A stretch of 6,661 nucleotides of DNA. It comes from Paracoccaceae bacterium. Its GTDB lineage: Bacteria; Pseudomonadota; Alphaproteobacteria; Rhodobacterales; Rhodobacteraceae. Both the position numbers and the translations under genes were made by a program. The DNA lies in the NCBI GenBank assembly GCA_027080755.1, contig JALWQC010000205.1, positions 1-6,661 on the forward strand, written 5' to 3'. Shown here piece after piece: positions 1-6,661 of the stretch (within the stretch, counting starts at the first letter, position 1; each line of letters starts with the position of its first letter). Under the pieces are notes generated by a model. That model saw only the letters and a list, made by a program, of their open reading frames with translations. It did no database searches and had not been told where the DNA came from.

Positions 1-1447
<1,447 letters not shown>

Positions 1448-1466
1448 GTCTGGCCCTCCCAAAACT

Positions 1467-1565
1467 GCGCCGCCGGACCCTTCAGGGGTTCCCAGCGGCG
1501 CGAAATATTTTCACCATATCTGATGTAAGCCCCGCAGGCGACGCCCGCAAGGCTTTCGCGCCACT
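1467..1565 (-). promoter_or_regulatory. Two mutually exclusive RNA stems between rplO and secY
   Basis: Three segments in the untranslated gap can pair in two ways; I read this in the transcript sense. Segment A (1565-1554, AGTGGCGCGAAA) pairs with segment B (1505-1494, TTTCGCGCCGCT) over 12 base pairs with one G-U. Part of segment B (1501-1495, GCGCCGC) instead pairs perfectly with segment C (1473-1467, GCGGCGC). An inner stem of six pairs with one bulge (1492-1486 with 1480-1475) supports the B:C form, closing on a five-base loop. The two pairings share bases, so only one can form. B:C is followed by AGTTTT and then the secY Shine-Dalgarno. Segment A begins six bases after the rplO stop, where a terminating ribosome would cover it. 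The complementarity is seen directly; an attenuator or coupling role is inference, and the four-U tract is weak for a terminator. Confidence 0.4.
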
Positions 1566-1571
1566 ATCGGG

Positions 1572-2030
1572 TTATTCCGGCAAAGTGACCGAACCGCCGG
1601 CAGCCTCTACCGCGGCTACAGCTGCCTTGGAAGCACCGGTAACGGTCAGCGAGACCTTGGATTTCAGTTCCCCTTTGGCCAGCAGGCGCACGCCGTCCAG
1701 CTTGCGACGGACCAGACCGGATTCCACCAGAACATCCTCTGTGATGTCCTTCTTGGGGTCGATCTTCTTGTCGTCGATGAACTTCTGCAGGATCCCCAGG
1801 TTGATAACCGCGAATTTCTTCGGGTTGCGCATGTTGAAGCCACGCTTGGGCAGGCGCATATAGAGCGGCATCTGGCCACCTTCGTAGCCGTTGATCGCTA
1901 CACCCGAACGGGATTTCTGACCCTTGATACCGCGGCCACCCATTTTACCCTTGCCCGAACCGGGGCCGCGCCCTACGCGCTTGCGGGATTTAGTGGCACC
2001 TTCGTTATCGCGAAGTTGATTCAATTTCAT
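1572..2030 (-). CDS. rplO: 50S ribosomal protein L15
   Basis: L15 binds 23S rRNA during late assembly of the large subunit. The product has 152 residues, close to the usual bacterial length. The N-terminal extension is glycine- and lysine-rich and threads into r[30 protein letters not shown] at about 17-43 is typical (first part [18 protein letters not shown]). The globular C-terminal part carries the family pattern [20 protein letters not shown] followed by GG near 125-146. The start at [11 protein letters not shown] is supported by AGGAGA seven bases upstream and by the family start. The same frame stays open 60 codons further upstream, but that stretch has no ribosome site and no resemblance to L15. 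Unlike the other cluster genes, it lies 239 bases from its upstream neighbour rpmD, with a terminator and probable promoter between. Confidence 0.97.
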   Translation of the reverse strand: MKLNQLRDNEGATKSRKRVGRGPGSGKGKMGGRGIKGQKSRSGVAINGYEGGQMPLYMRLPKRGFNMRNPKKFAVINLGILQKFIDDKKIDPKKDITEDVLVESGLVRRKLDGVRLLAKGELKSKVSLTVTGASKAAVAAVEAAGGSVTLPE

Positions 2031-2127
2031 GACGCTATCTCCTTTGGCCGGAACTACCCCCGAATAAGCGTCGAAAGGGGCAAACACGGCATTGCATTTG
2101 ATTCTGTGAACGGCAGTCCACCGCGTG

Positions 2128-2156
2128 CGTATAGACGGGATGGCCCGCAGGTTCAA
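2128..2156 (-). promoter_or_regulatory. Probable sigma70-type promoter for rplO-secY-adk
   Basis: In the minus-strand sense, TTGAAC (2156-2151) and TATACG (2133-2128) are separated by exactly 17 bases. Each hexamer matches the consensus at four of six positions, including the important TTG and TATA cores. The predicted start near 2121 would give a leader of about 90 bases before the rplO ATG. The site follows the terminator between rpmD and rplO, where a fresh promoter would be needed. An inverted repeat (2163-2168 with 2181-2186) lies just upstream of the -35. The motif and spacing are seen; activity is inferred. Confidence 0.5.
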
Positions 2157-2210
2157 GAGGGGATGGCGCCAAAGCGCACCCGCCATATTGGCCCGTGCCC
2201 CCCTATTCAC

Positions 2211-2244
2211 AAAAAACGCCCCGCTGTCTCCAGCGGGGCGTTTT
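2211..2244 (-). terminator. Intrinsic terminator after rpmD
   Basis: A perfect 14-base-pair inverted repeat, 2213-2226 (AAAACGCCCCGCTG) with 2231-2244, closes on a four-base loop. The ten-pair core is very GC-rich. In the minus-strand sense the hairpin is followed by six T residues (2216-2211), giving a textbook rho-independent terminator 25 bases after the rpmD stop. On the opposite strand it would also be followed by four T residues, so it may work both ways, but no plus-strand gene is present. It falls inside what is normally one continuous spc operon. Confidence 0.88.
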
Positions 2245-2269
2245 GAATTTCATGCACAGGCCGGTTGCC

Positions 2270-2458
2270 CTAGCCTTTTTCCTCGATGATTTCGACCATA
2301 TGCGAAACCTTGCGGACCATGCCGCGGATGGAGGGGGTATCCTCCAGCTCGCGGGTTTTGTGCATTTTGTTGAGGCCCAGACCCTTCAGCGTAGCCAGCT
2401 GGTCCTTGGGGCGGCGGATCGGCGAGCCGACCTGCTTTACAACGATTGTTTTAGCCAT
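2270..2458 (-). CDS. rpmD: 50S ribosomal protein L30
   Basis: L30 is a small protein on the large subunit, absent from some bacteria but present here. The 62-residue product is of normal length. It shows the family pattern: [20 protein letters not shown] at 7-26, [20 protein letters not shown] at 27-46, then a C-terminal strand with [11 protein letters not shown]. The start is set by AAGGAG seven bases before the ATG; that site overlaps the TAA stop of rpsE (TAAGGAG), so the two are probably translationally coupled. It is the last gene before the strong terminator, so it may be the 3' end of the main spc transcript. Confidence 0.97.
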   Translation of the reverse strand: MAKTIVVKQVGSPIRRPKDQLATLKGLGLNKMHKTRELEDTPSIRGMVRKVSHMVEIIEEKG

Positions 2459-2469
2459 TGTCCAGCTCC

Positions 2470-3048
2470 TTACGCTTCGGCGGCTTCGGCGGATTTCCCG
2501 GCCGGAGCTGCGTCGGTTTTGGGCAGAATGTCGGAAACCTTTTTCCCACGACGCTGGGCAACATTGCGCGGGCTGGATTCCTTGCGGAGCCCGTCCATCG
2601 TTGCACGGATCATGTTGTAAGGGTTCTGCGAGCCGATCGACTTGGACACAACGTCCTGAATGCCGACCATTTCGAACACTGCACGCATCGGACCACCGGC
2701 GATGATACCGGTACCGGCAGGCGCCGTCCGCATCACAACCTTGCCTGCCCCGTGACGACCGTTCATGTCGTGGTGCAGGGTGCGGCCTTCACGCAGCGGC
2801 ACGCGGATCATCTGGCGTTTGGCCTGCTCGGTTGCCTTGCGAATTGCTTCGGGAACCTCCTTGGCCTTACCTTTACCAAAGCCCACGCGGCCCTTCTGGT
2901 CACCCACAACGACGAGGGCTGCAAAGCCGAAGCGTTTACCACCTTTCACCGTCTTGGACACGCGGTTGATCGCTACGAGGCGATCGGCGAATTCCGGCGT
3001 TTCCTCGCGATCGCGACGCTTACCCCGGCGATTGTCTTCTCTTGCCAT
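2470..3048 (-). CDS. rpsE: 30S ribosomal protein S5
   Basis: S5 lies on the solvent side of the small subunit near the mRNA entry and affects decoding accuracy. Changes in its N-terminal loop give spectinomycin resistance in E. coli. The product has 192 residues, slightly longer than E. coli S5. The N-terminal RNA-binding domain covers about 20-85, with the loop region [15 protein letters not shown] at 28-42 looking wild type. The C-terminal domain covers about 95-165, with [20 protein letters not shown] at 100-119 and [13 protein letters not shown] at 138-150. The final 15 residues are alanine-rich and probably disordered, as often in this order. AGGAGA six bases before the ATG overlaps the rplR stop (TAGGAGA). 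The gap to rpmD is 11 bases. Confidence 0.98.
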   Translation of the reverse strand: MAREDNRRGKRRDREETPEFADRLVAINRVSKTVKGGKRFGFAALVVVGDQKGRVGFGKGKAKEVPEAIRKATEQAKRQMIRVPLREGRTLHHDMNGRHGAGKVVMRTAPAGTGIIAGGPMRAVFEMVGIQDVVSKSIGSQNPYNMIRATMDGLRKESSPRNVAQRRGKKVSDILPKTDAAPAGKSAEAAEA

Positions 3049-3058
3049 AATCGCTCTC

Positions 3059-3418
3059 CTAGAATTTCAGGCCGCCCTCGCGGGCAGCATCAGCGAGTGC
3101 TTTGATTTTCCCGTGGAACAGGAAACCGCCGCGATCGAAATACACATCTTCCACACCGGCCTTTTTGGCACGTTCGGCGATTGCCGAGCCGACCTTGGCT
3201 GCTGCTTCCATGTTGTTTTTGCCCACATAGCCCAAGTCCTTCTCGAGGGTCGAGGCCGATGCCAGGGTAACACCCTGTGCATCGTCGATCAACTGAACCG
3301 AGATGTTCTTGCTTGAACGGTGAACGCTAAGACGCGGACGACCATTGGCCGTTTTGCGCAGTTTGCTCCGGGTGCGCATGCGACGCTTAAGGAACAACTC
3401 TCTTTTAGAAATTGCCAT
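3059..3418 (-). CDS. rplR: 50S ribosomal protein L18
   Basis: L18 binds 5S rRNA together with L5 and helps mount it on the central protuberance of the large subunit. The 119-residue product is of standard length. A basic N-terminus (residues 5-30, rich in R and K) is followed by [20 protein letters not shown] at 26-45. The C-terminal signature [20 protein letters not shown] at 92-111, ending AAREGGLKF, matches the family closely. AGGAG lies eight bases before the ATG and overlaps the TAG stop of rplF. The spacing to rpsE is 10 bases. Confidence 0.98.
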   Translation of the reverse strand: MAISKRELFLKRRMRTRSKLRKTANGRPRLSVHRSSKNISVQLIDDAQGVTLASASTLEKDLGYVGKNNMEAAAKVGSAIAERAKKAGVEDVYFDRGGFLFHGKIKALADAAREGGLKF

Positions 3419-3429
3419 ATCGTGCGCTC

Positions 3430-3963
3430 CTATTTCTTCTTACCGGCTTTCATGAAGATATATTCGCCCTTGTAGCGGATACCTTTGCCCTTGTAGGGCT
3501 CGGGTTTACGCCAGGCGCGAATATTCGCAGCCACCTGCCCGACAACCTGCTGGTCATTGCCTTCGACAATGATTTCGGTCGGTTTGGGAACGGTGATTGT
3601 GATACCTTCAGGAACTTCGAAGTTCACATCGTGGGAATAGCCCAGCGACAGTTTCAGGGTTTTGCCCTGCAGCTGTGCGCGGTAGCCAACACCGTTGATT
3701 TCAAGCTCTTTCTTGAAACCTTCGGTCACACCCTGCACCAGGTTTGCAACCTGTGTGCGGGACATCCCCCACTGCTGACGCGCCCGTTTGGACGTGCCAC
3801 GCGGCTTGATGGTCACTACATTGTCATCCACGGTGATGGTTACATCATCCGTAGCGCGGAACGAACGGGTGCCTTTCGGCCCCTTGACTTCGATGGTCTG
3901 GCCCGAGACGGACGCCGAAACGCCGCCAGGAAGCTCGACCGGTTTTTTACCAATTCGAGACAT
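3430..3963 (-). CDS. rplF: 50S ribosomal protein L6
   Basis: L6 sits near the GTPase-associated region of the large subunit and contacts the sarcin-ricin loop. The 177-residue protein has the normal two-repeat architecture. It starts [15 protein letters not shown] and carries the signature [11 protein letters not shown] at 154-164 near the C-terminus, followed by a lysine-rich tail. I chose the ATG at 3963, not the longer in-frame ATG at 4041, which lies within rpsH and would add 26 residues foreign to L6. Upstream is TAAGGGGGCTGGTATG: the Shine-Dalgarno is AAGGGGG rather than AAGGAGG and overlaps the rpsH stop, so coupling to rpsH may help initiation. Confidence 0.97.
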   Translation of the reverse strand: MSRIGKKPVELPGGVSASVSGQTIEVKGPKGTRSFRATDDVTITVDDNVVTIKPRGTSKRARQQWGMSRTQVANLVQGVTEGFKKELEINGVGYRAQLQGKTLKLSLGYSHDVNFEVPEGITITVPKPTEIIVEGNDQQVVGQVAANIRAWRKPEPYKGKGIRYKGEYIFMKAGKKK

Positions 3964-3973
3964 ACCAGCCCCC

Positions 3974-4372
3974 TTAGAAGATTGTGCACAAGACTTCGCC
4001 ACCGACATTGTCGGCACGGGCCTGTGCATCAGACATAACACCTTTCGGTGTGGAGACGATCGCGATTCCGAGGCCCTGACGGACTACGGGGATGTCTTTC
4101 ACACCGGCATAAACGCGGCGACCGGGGGTCGATACACGCTTCAGCTCGCGGATTACCGGCTCGTCATCGTAGTATTTCAACTCGATGGTGATTTCCGGTT
4201 TGCCGTCGGCATCGGTTCCAGTTTCATAGCCACGAATGTAGCCTTCGGATTTCAGCACGTCCAGAACCCAGGCACGCAGCTTGGAAGCCGGCGTATGGGT
4301 GGAGGATTTACCGCGCAGCTGGGCGTTGCGGATACGTGTCAGCATATCGCCGAGAGGATCGTTCAAGTTCAT
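3974..4372 (-). CDS. rpsH: 30S ribosomal protein S8
   Basis: S8 is a primary 16S rRNA-binding protein of the small-subunit platform. In E. coli it also represses translation of the spc operon by binding its mRNA near the start of the L5 gene. The 132-residue product has the normal length. It begins [20 protein letters not shown] and ends with the family signature starting [20 protein letters not shown] at 100-119 and finishing [10 protein letters not shown] perfect AAGGAGG lies seven bases before the ATG and overlaps the rpsN stop codon. The conserved RNA-binding C-terminus means the feedback role could be conserved here, but the target has not been shown in this organism. Confidence 0.98.
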   Translation of the reverse strand: MNLNDPLGDMLTRIRNAQLRGKSSTHTPASKLRAWVLDVLKSEGYIRGYETGTDADGKPEITIELKYYDDEPVIRELKRVSTPGRRVYAGVKDIPVVRQGLGIAIVSTPKGVMSDAQARADNVGGEVLCTIF

Positions 4373-4384
4373 TGTATACCCTCC

Positions 4385-4690
4385 TTACCAGCTGGATTTG
4401 ACCATGCCGGGGATCTGGCCGATAGAGGCCAAATCGCGCAGCGCGATACGGGACATTTTAAGCTTACGGTAGTAAGCCTTCGGACGACCGGAAACCAGGC
4501 AACGGTTGTGCAACCGTGTAGCCGAGGAATTGCGCGGCAGTTTCGCCAGTTTCAGGTTCGCCTTGAAGCGTTCCTCGACCGGCAGGTCCTTGTTATTCGC
4601 GATCTCTTTCAGCGCGGCGCGTTTGTCGGCGTATTTGGCCACCAAACGTTGACGCTTGAGTTCGCGTTGGATCATAGCAACTTTAGCCAT
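4385..4690 (-). CDS. rpsN: 30S ribosomal protein S14, zinc-free long form
   Basis: S14 is a late-assembling protein of the head of the small subunit. At 101 residues this is the long form. Only one cysteine (C64) is visible, and there are no paired CxxC motifs, so it is the zinc-independent type. The signature is [20 protein letters not shown] at 61-80, followed by [20 protein letters not shown] and a final W. AAGGAG lies seven bases before the ATG. The gap to rplE upstream is 19 bases, the widest inside the packed part of the cluster, and the gap to rpsH is 12 bases. Confidence 0.98.
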   Translation of the reverse strand: MAKVAMIQRELKRQRLVAKYADKRAALKEIANNKDLPVEERFKANLKLAKLPRNSSATRLHNRCLVSGRPKAYYRKLKMSRIALRDLASIGQIPGMVKSSW

Positions 4691-4709
4691 ATTTTCTCTC
4701 CTTCCGCGC

Positions 4710-5261
4710 TCAGTTCGTGAAAGGCATGTTGAATTGCTTCAACAGCGCTTTCGCTTCAGCATCGGAATCCGCGGTGGTGCAAATTACGATATCCATGCCC
4801 CAGATCTGGTCGACTTTGTCGAACTCGATTTCCGGGAATACGATATGCTCTTTCAGGCCCATGGCATAGTTGCCACGTCCGTCAAAGCTTTTGCCGTTCA
4901 CACCGCGAAAATCGCGGATGCGCGGCATCGCCACTGTGATCAGACGGTCGAGGAATTCGAACATCCGGTCACCGCGCAGCGTAACCTTGACGCCCAGCGG
5001 CATGTCTTCACGCACCTTGAAACCCGCGATGGATTTCTTGGCTTTGGTGATGACAGGCATCTGGCCTGCAATTGCCATCAGATCGGCCTGGGCAGAGCGG
5101 ATTTTCTTGCTGTCTGCGACAGCTTCCCCGACACCCATGTTCAGAACGATTTTTTCCAGCTTGGGAATCATCATGTCGTTCTTGTAGCCGAATTCTTCTT
5201 TCAGCGCGGCACGAACGGAATCGTTATACTGCGCTTTCAGGCGAGGCGTATAATCAGCCAT
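4710..5261 (-). CDS. rplE: 50S ribosomal protein L5
   Basis: L5 binds 5S rRNA with L18 and forms part of the central protuberance and the bridge to the small subunit. The product has 183 residues, a few more than E. coli. The signature [13 protein letters not shown] lies at 35-47, [20 protein letters not shown] at 73-92 and [17 protein letters not shown] at 142-158. The start codon lies inside the end of rplX (8-base overlap), so translation is probably coupled. The Shine-Dalgarno is purine-rich (GGGGGAAG) rather than canonical. The start codon also sits in the loop of a short possible hairpin (5267-5251). In E. coli the junction of the L24 and L5 genes is the S8 regulatory target. Confidence 0.98.
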   Translation of the reverse strand: MADYTPRLKAQYNDSVRAALKEEFGYKNDMMIPKLEKIVLNMGVGEAVADSKKIRSAQADLMAIAGQMPVITKAKKSIAGFKVREDMPLGVKVTLRGDRMFEFLDRLITVAMPRIRDFRGVNGKSFDGRGNYAMGLKEHIVFPEIEFDKVDQIWGMDIVICTTADSDAEAKALLKQFNMPFTN

Positions 5262-5568
5262 TGATCACTTCCCCCGATTTTTTCGCGTAACGGACCTTCT
5301 TGTCGCCTTCCATACGGAAGCCAACGCGGGTCGGGCCGCCCTCTTTGGGGTCAACCAGTGCGATGTTGGAAAGATCGATAGCAACGGCCATGGGCACGCG
5401 ACCACCTTGCGAAGTCTGGCTCTGTTTCGTATGGCGGATTGCCATATTCACACCCTCGACGATTGCCTTGCCTTTGGCCGGCAGGATCTTCGAGATCTGG
5501 CCCTCTTTGCCCTTATCCTTGCCGGTAAGAACAATAACCTTATCGCCTTTGCGGAGCTTGGCAGCCAT
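5254..5568 (-). CDS. rplX: 50S ribosomal protein L24
   Basis: L24 initiates assembly of the large subunit by binding the 5' region of 23S rRNA and lies near the exit tunnel. The 104-residue product has the normal length. A KOW motif occupies roughly residues 4-33 ([20 protein letters not shown]). The segment [20 protein letters not shown] at 37-56 and the C-terminal pattern [20 protein letters not shown] at 78-97 are also typical. Its ATG shares one base with the rplN stop (TAATG), and the GGAGGTG Shine-Dalgarno lies within the last rplN codons. Its 3' end overlaps rplE by 8 bases. These overlaps make it the most tightly coupled gene in the window. Confidence 0.98.
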   Translation of the reverse strand: MAAKLRKGDKVIVLTGKDKGKEGQISKILPAKGKAIVEGVNMAIRHTKQSQTSQGGRVPMAVAIDLSNIALVDPKEGGPTRVGFRMEGDKKVRYAKKSGEVING

Positions 5569-5936
5569 TACAGCACCTCCGGAGCAAGAGAGATAATTTT
5601 CATGAAGTTCTTGGCGCGCAGCTCGCGAACAACCGGCCCGAAGATACGGGTGCCGATCGGCTCGCCGGCGTTGTTCAGCATCACTGCCGCGTTGGTGTCG
5701 AACCGGATGGCGGTGCCATCTTCGCGACGAACTTCTTTACGTGTGCGTACTACTACTGCCTTGTGAACGTCACCCTTCTTCACGCGACCGCGCGGAATGG
5801 CTTCTTTCACGGAAACAACAATAATATCACCCACAGAGGCGTATCTACGATGAGAACCGCCTAGAACCTTGATGCACTGAACACGGCGAGCGCCGGAGTT
5901 GTCAGCAACATCCAGATTAGTCTGCATCTGGATCAT
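5568..5936 (-). CDS. rplN: 50S ribosomal protein L14
   Basis: L14 lies on the subunit interface of the 50S particle and forms a bridge to 16S rRNA. The 122-residue length is standard. The protein starts [20 protein letters not shown] and contains [20 protein letters not shown] at 55-74 and [20 protein letters not shown] at 95-114, ending [13 protein letters not shown] lies seven bases before the ATG. In E. coli this gene opens the spc operon, after the S10 operon ends with rpsQ. Here a 72-base gap at that junction carries a strong hairpin directly before the Shine-Dalgarno. No convincing promoter is seen in the gap, so transcription probably continues from rpsQ. Confidence 0.98.
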   Translation of the reverse strand: MIQMQTNLDVADNSGARRVQCIKVLGGSHRRYASVGDIIVVSVKEAIPRGRVKKGDVHKAVVVRTRKEVRREDGTAIRFDTNAAVMLNNAGEPIGTRIFGPVVRELRAKNFMKIISLAPEVL

Positions 5937-5949
5937 AATGTTTCTCCCG

Positions 5950-5986
5950 ACCTGTGGGGACCAAATGCAGTTGAAGGCCCCACGGT
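5950..5986 (-). promoter_or_regulatory. Bulged RNA hairpin at the rpsQ-rplN junction
   Basis: In the transcript sense, ACCGTGGGGCC (5986-5976) pairs with GGTCCCCACAGGT (5962-5950). The stem has 11 base pairs in blocks of 3, 6 and 2, interrupted only by two single-base bulges on the 3' arm (an A at 5953 and a U at 5960), with a 13-base loop. The stem ends one base before the rplN Shine-Dalgarno (GGGAG, 5948-5944). No T run follows, so it is not an intrinsic terminator. It could be a ribosomal-protein target, an RNase processing site or an accessibility switch for rplN. The pairing is seen directly; the role is inference. Confidence 0.45.
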
Positions 5987-6008
5987 TTCGATTATGCCGG
6001 AGCCCCGC

Positions 6009-6239
6009 CTATTCGGCGATGACTTCCCAGCGTTTAGTTTTCGACTTAGGGGCGCATTCCTGGATACGGACCTGATCCCCTACGTTGAAAGCATTCTTTT
6101 CATCGTGCGCCCGGTATTTCTTGGACTTACGAATGGTTTTCTTCAGAACAGGGTGCGTAAAGCGGCGTTCAACGGAAACTGTAACAGTCTGTTCGTTGGC
6201 GTTGCTGGTTACGACACCGGATAGAATTCTCTTAGGCAT
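6009..6239 (-). CDS. rpsQ: 30S ribosomal protein S17
   Basis: S17 is an early-assembling OB-fold protein that binds 16S rRNA in the lower body of the small subunit. The 76-residue product is slightly shorter than the E. coli protein, as usual in this order. The start [20 protein letters not shown] is typical, followed by [20 protein letters not shown] at 25-44, [20 protein letters not shown] at 45-64 and [12 protein letters not shown] at the end. The start is fixed by the family N-terminus; the Shine-Dalgarno AAGGGTG is modest and overlaps the rpmC stop (TAAGGGTG). This gene ends the S10 operon in E. coli, and here a 72-base gap follows it. Confidence 0.98.
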   Translation of the reverse strand: MPKRILSGVVTSNANEQTVTVSVERRFTHPVLKKTIRKSKKYRAHDEKNAFNVGDQVRIQECAPKSKTKRWEVIAE

Positions 6240-6250
6240 CTTTTACACCC

Positions 6251-6451
6251 TTATTCGGCCGCAGCGGCGGCTTTTTCGTTGAGGATCGTCTTCACGCGGG
6301 CAGCTTCCCGACGGGCGGCTTTCATGCGTGAAGTGTTTTCCATCTGGCCTGTCGCCTGCTGGAATCGCAGGTTAAAGCTCTCTTTCTTCAGCTTGGCCAG
6401 TTCCTCACGGAGCTGATCAGGCGTTTTATCGCGTAGTTCATTGGCGTTCAT
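6251..6451 (-). CDS. rpmC: 50S ribosomal protein L29
   Basis: L29 is a small helical hairpin protein beside the polypeptide exit tunnel and contributes to docking of trigger factor and SRP around L23. The 66-residue product is normal: [20 protein letters not shown], then [20 protein letters not shown] at 21-40, a second helix rich in R and A (41-58), and an alanine-rich tail. AAGGA lies nine bases before the ATG. Its normal upstream partner rplP (L16) is not in the 210 bases to the right, which is unusual enough to check. The gap to rpsQ is 11 bases. Confidence 0.97.
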   Translation of the reverse strand: MNANELRDKTPDQLREELAKLKKESFNLRFQQATGQMENTSRMKAARREAARVKTILNEKAAAAAE

Positions 6452-6472
6452 GCCGTATTTTCCTTTTCAACA

Positions 6473-6661
6473 TCACCAGCGGGCCCAATAACAGGTCACC
6501 TTGATTCTGGTGGAGTCCTTGCAGAAGCTGCCCAAATACAGGGGATATCCCGTGTTGGCAAGGGGTTTGTTTGGGTGGGGACCAAAGACCCTGGCAATAC
6601 CGCAACCGAACACCCCGCCCGGCTTGCCTGGCAGCGCCCGGACCTCCCCCATGGGGAGGGC
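6473..6661 (-). CDS. Possible hypothetical coding region, partial (runs off the right edge)
   Basis: I do not recognise this sequence, and it may not be a gene. One minus-strand frame is open from the right edge for 62 codons to a TGA at 6475-6473, 21 bases before rpmC, which is a normal operon spacing. About three quarters of its codons end in G or C (47 of 62), more than the next frame, and that fits coding in this genome. The end reads FCKDSTRIKVTCYWARW. It does not resemble the C-terminus of L16, the gene expected here. Against coding, the two other minus frames and one plus frame are also open for most of this stretch, so openness means little. The composition (many G, P and C residues) is not clearly protein-like, and there are several short palindromes. 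If it is not a gene, this is untranslated spacer of at least 189 bases. Confidence 0.25.
   Translation of the reverse strand, partial: ALPMGEVRALPGKPGGVFGCGIARVFGPHPNKPLANTGYPLYLGSFCKDSTRIKVTCYWARW

Noticed and set aside
1448..1462. Longer secY reading from a TTG at 1462
   Set aside because: The five extra codons contain the GGGAGGG ribosome site for the ATG at 1447, and the shorter start matches the family.
2031..2210. 60-codon upstream extension in frame with rplO, and short upstream frames of 20 and 12 codons starting at the leader ATGs
   Set aside because: None has a ribosome site. The extension crosses the promoter candidate and resembles no L15; the short frames look like chance, although the 20-codon one ends at the rplO ribosome site.
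3964..4041. rplF start 26 codons upstream, inside rpsH
   Set aside because: The extra residues are foreign to L6, and [14 protein letters not shown] at 3963 is the family start.
3788..4720. 310-codon plus-strand open frame opposite rplF, rpsH and rpsN
   Set aside because: It spans three clear ribosomal genes on the other strand and has no recognisable features; it is an antisense shadow.
5991..5996. CATAAT as a -10 box for an spc promoter before rplN
   Set aside because: No -35-like hexamer lies 16-18 bases upstream and there is no extended -10 TG; a single hexamer is too little.
6437..6661. Plus-strand open frame at the right edge
   Set aside because: It lacks a suitable start codon and ribosome site, begins within antisense rpmC, and opposes the direction of the whole cluster.

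Overview
The window is a ribosomal-protein gene cluster, read entirely from the minus strand (right to left). It matches the end of the S10 operon followed by the spc operon: rpmC (L29), rpsQ (S17), rplN (L14), rplX (L24), rplE (L5), rpsN (S14), rpsH (S8), rplF (L6), rplR (L18), rpsE (S5), rpmD (L30), rplO (L15), secY and the first 30 codons of adk. The host is most likely an alphaproteobacterium, probably Rhodobacterales. Grounds for this are adk directly after secY with no rpmJ between, the MASAAEQMAANMSWG start and very basic tail of SecY, the 101-residue zinc-free S14, the style of the L5 and L14 C-termini, and GC-rich codon use. Genus cannot be fixed by eye.

Layout from the transcriptional start side. 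Positions 6661-6473 hold an open frame of uncertain status that runs off the right edge; rplP (L16), the usual neighbour of rpmC, is not visible there. rpmC and rpsQ follow. A 72-base gap with a strong bulged hairpin then marks the classical S10/spc boundary. From rplN to rpmD (5936-2270) the genes are packed tightly: rplN/rplX overlap by 1 base, rplX/rplE by 8 bases, and the other gaps are 10-19 bases. In most of these the Shine-Dalgarno overlaps the stop codon of the preceding gene, which suggests translational coupling and equimolar synthesis. After rpmD comes an unusual 239-base gap with a textbook intrinsic terminator and then a plausible sigma70-type promoter. rplO, secY and adk may therefore form a partly independent transcription unit. 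Between rplO and secY lies a 124-base gap with two mutually exclusive RNA stems. secY and adk overlap by ATGA.

The proteins work together as ribosome parts (S5, S8, S14 and S17 in the 30S; L5, L6, L14, L15, L18, L24, L29 and L30 in the 50S), with the SecY translocon channel and adenylate kinase as the usual passengers. All thirteen complete genes look intact and ordinary. I see no mobile element, CRISPR array, tRNA, rRNA or novel protein system. The points worth a second look are regulatory: the rpmD-rplO terminator/promoter, the alternative stems before secY, the hairpins before rplN and at the rplE start, and the unassigned stretch before rpmC.
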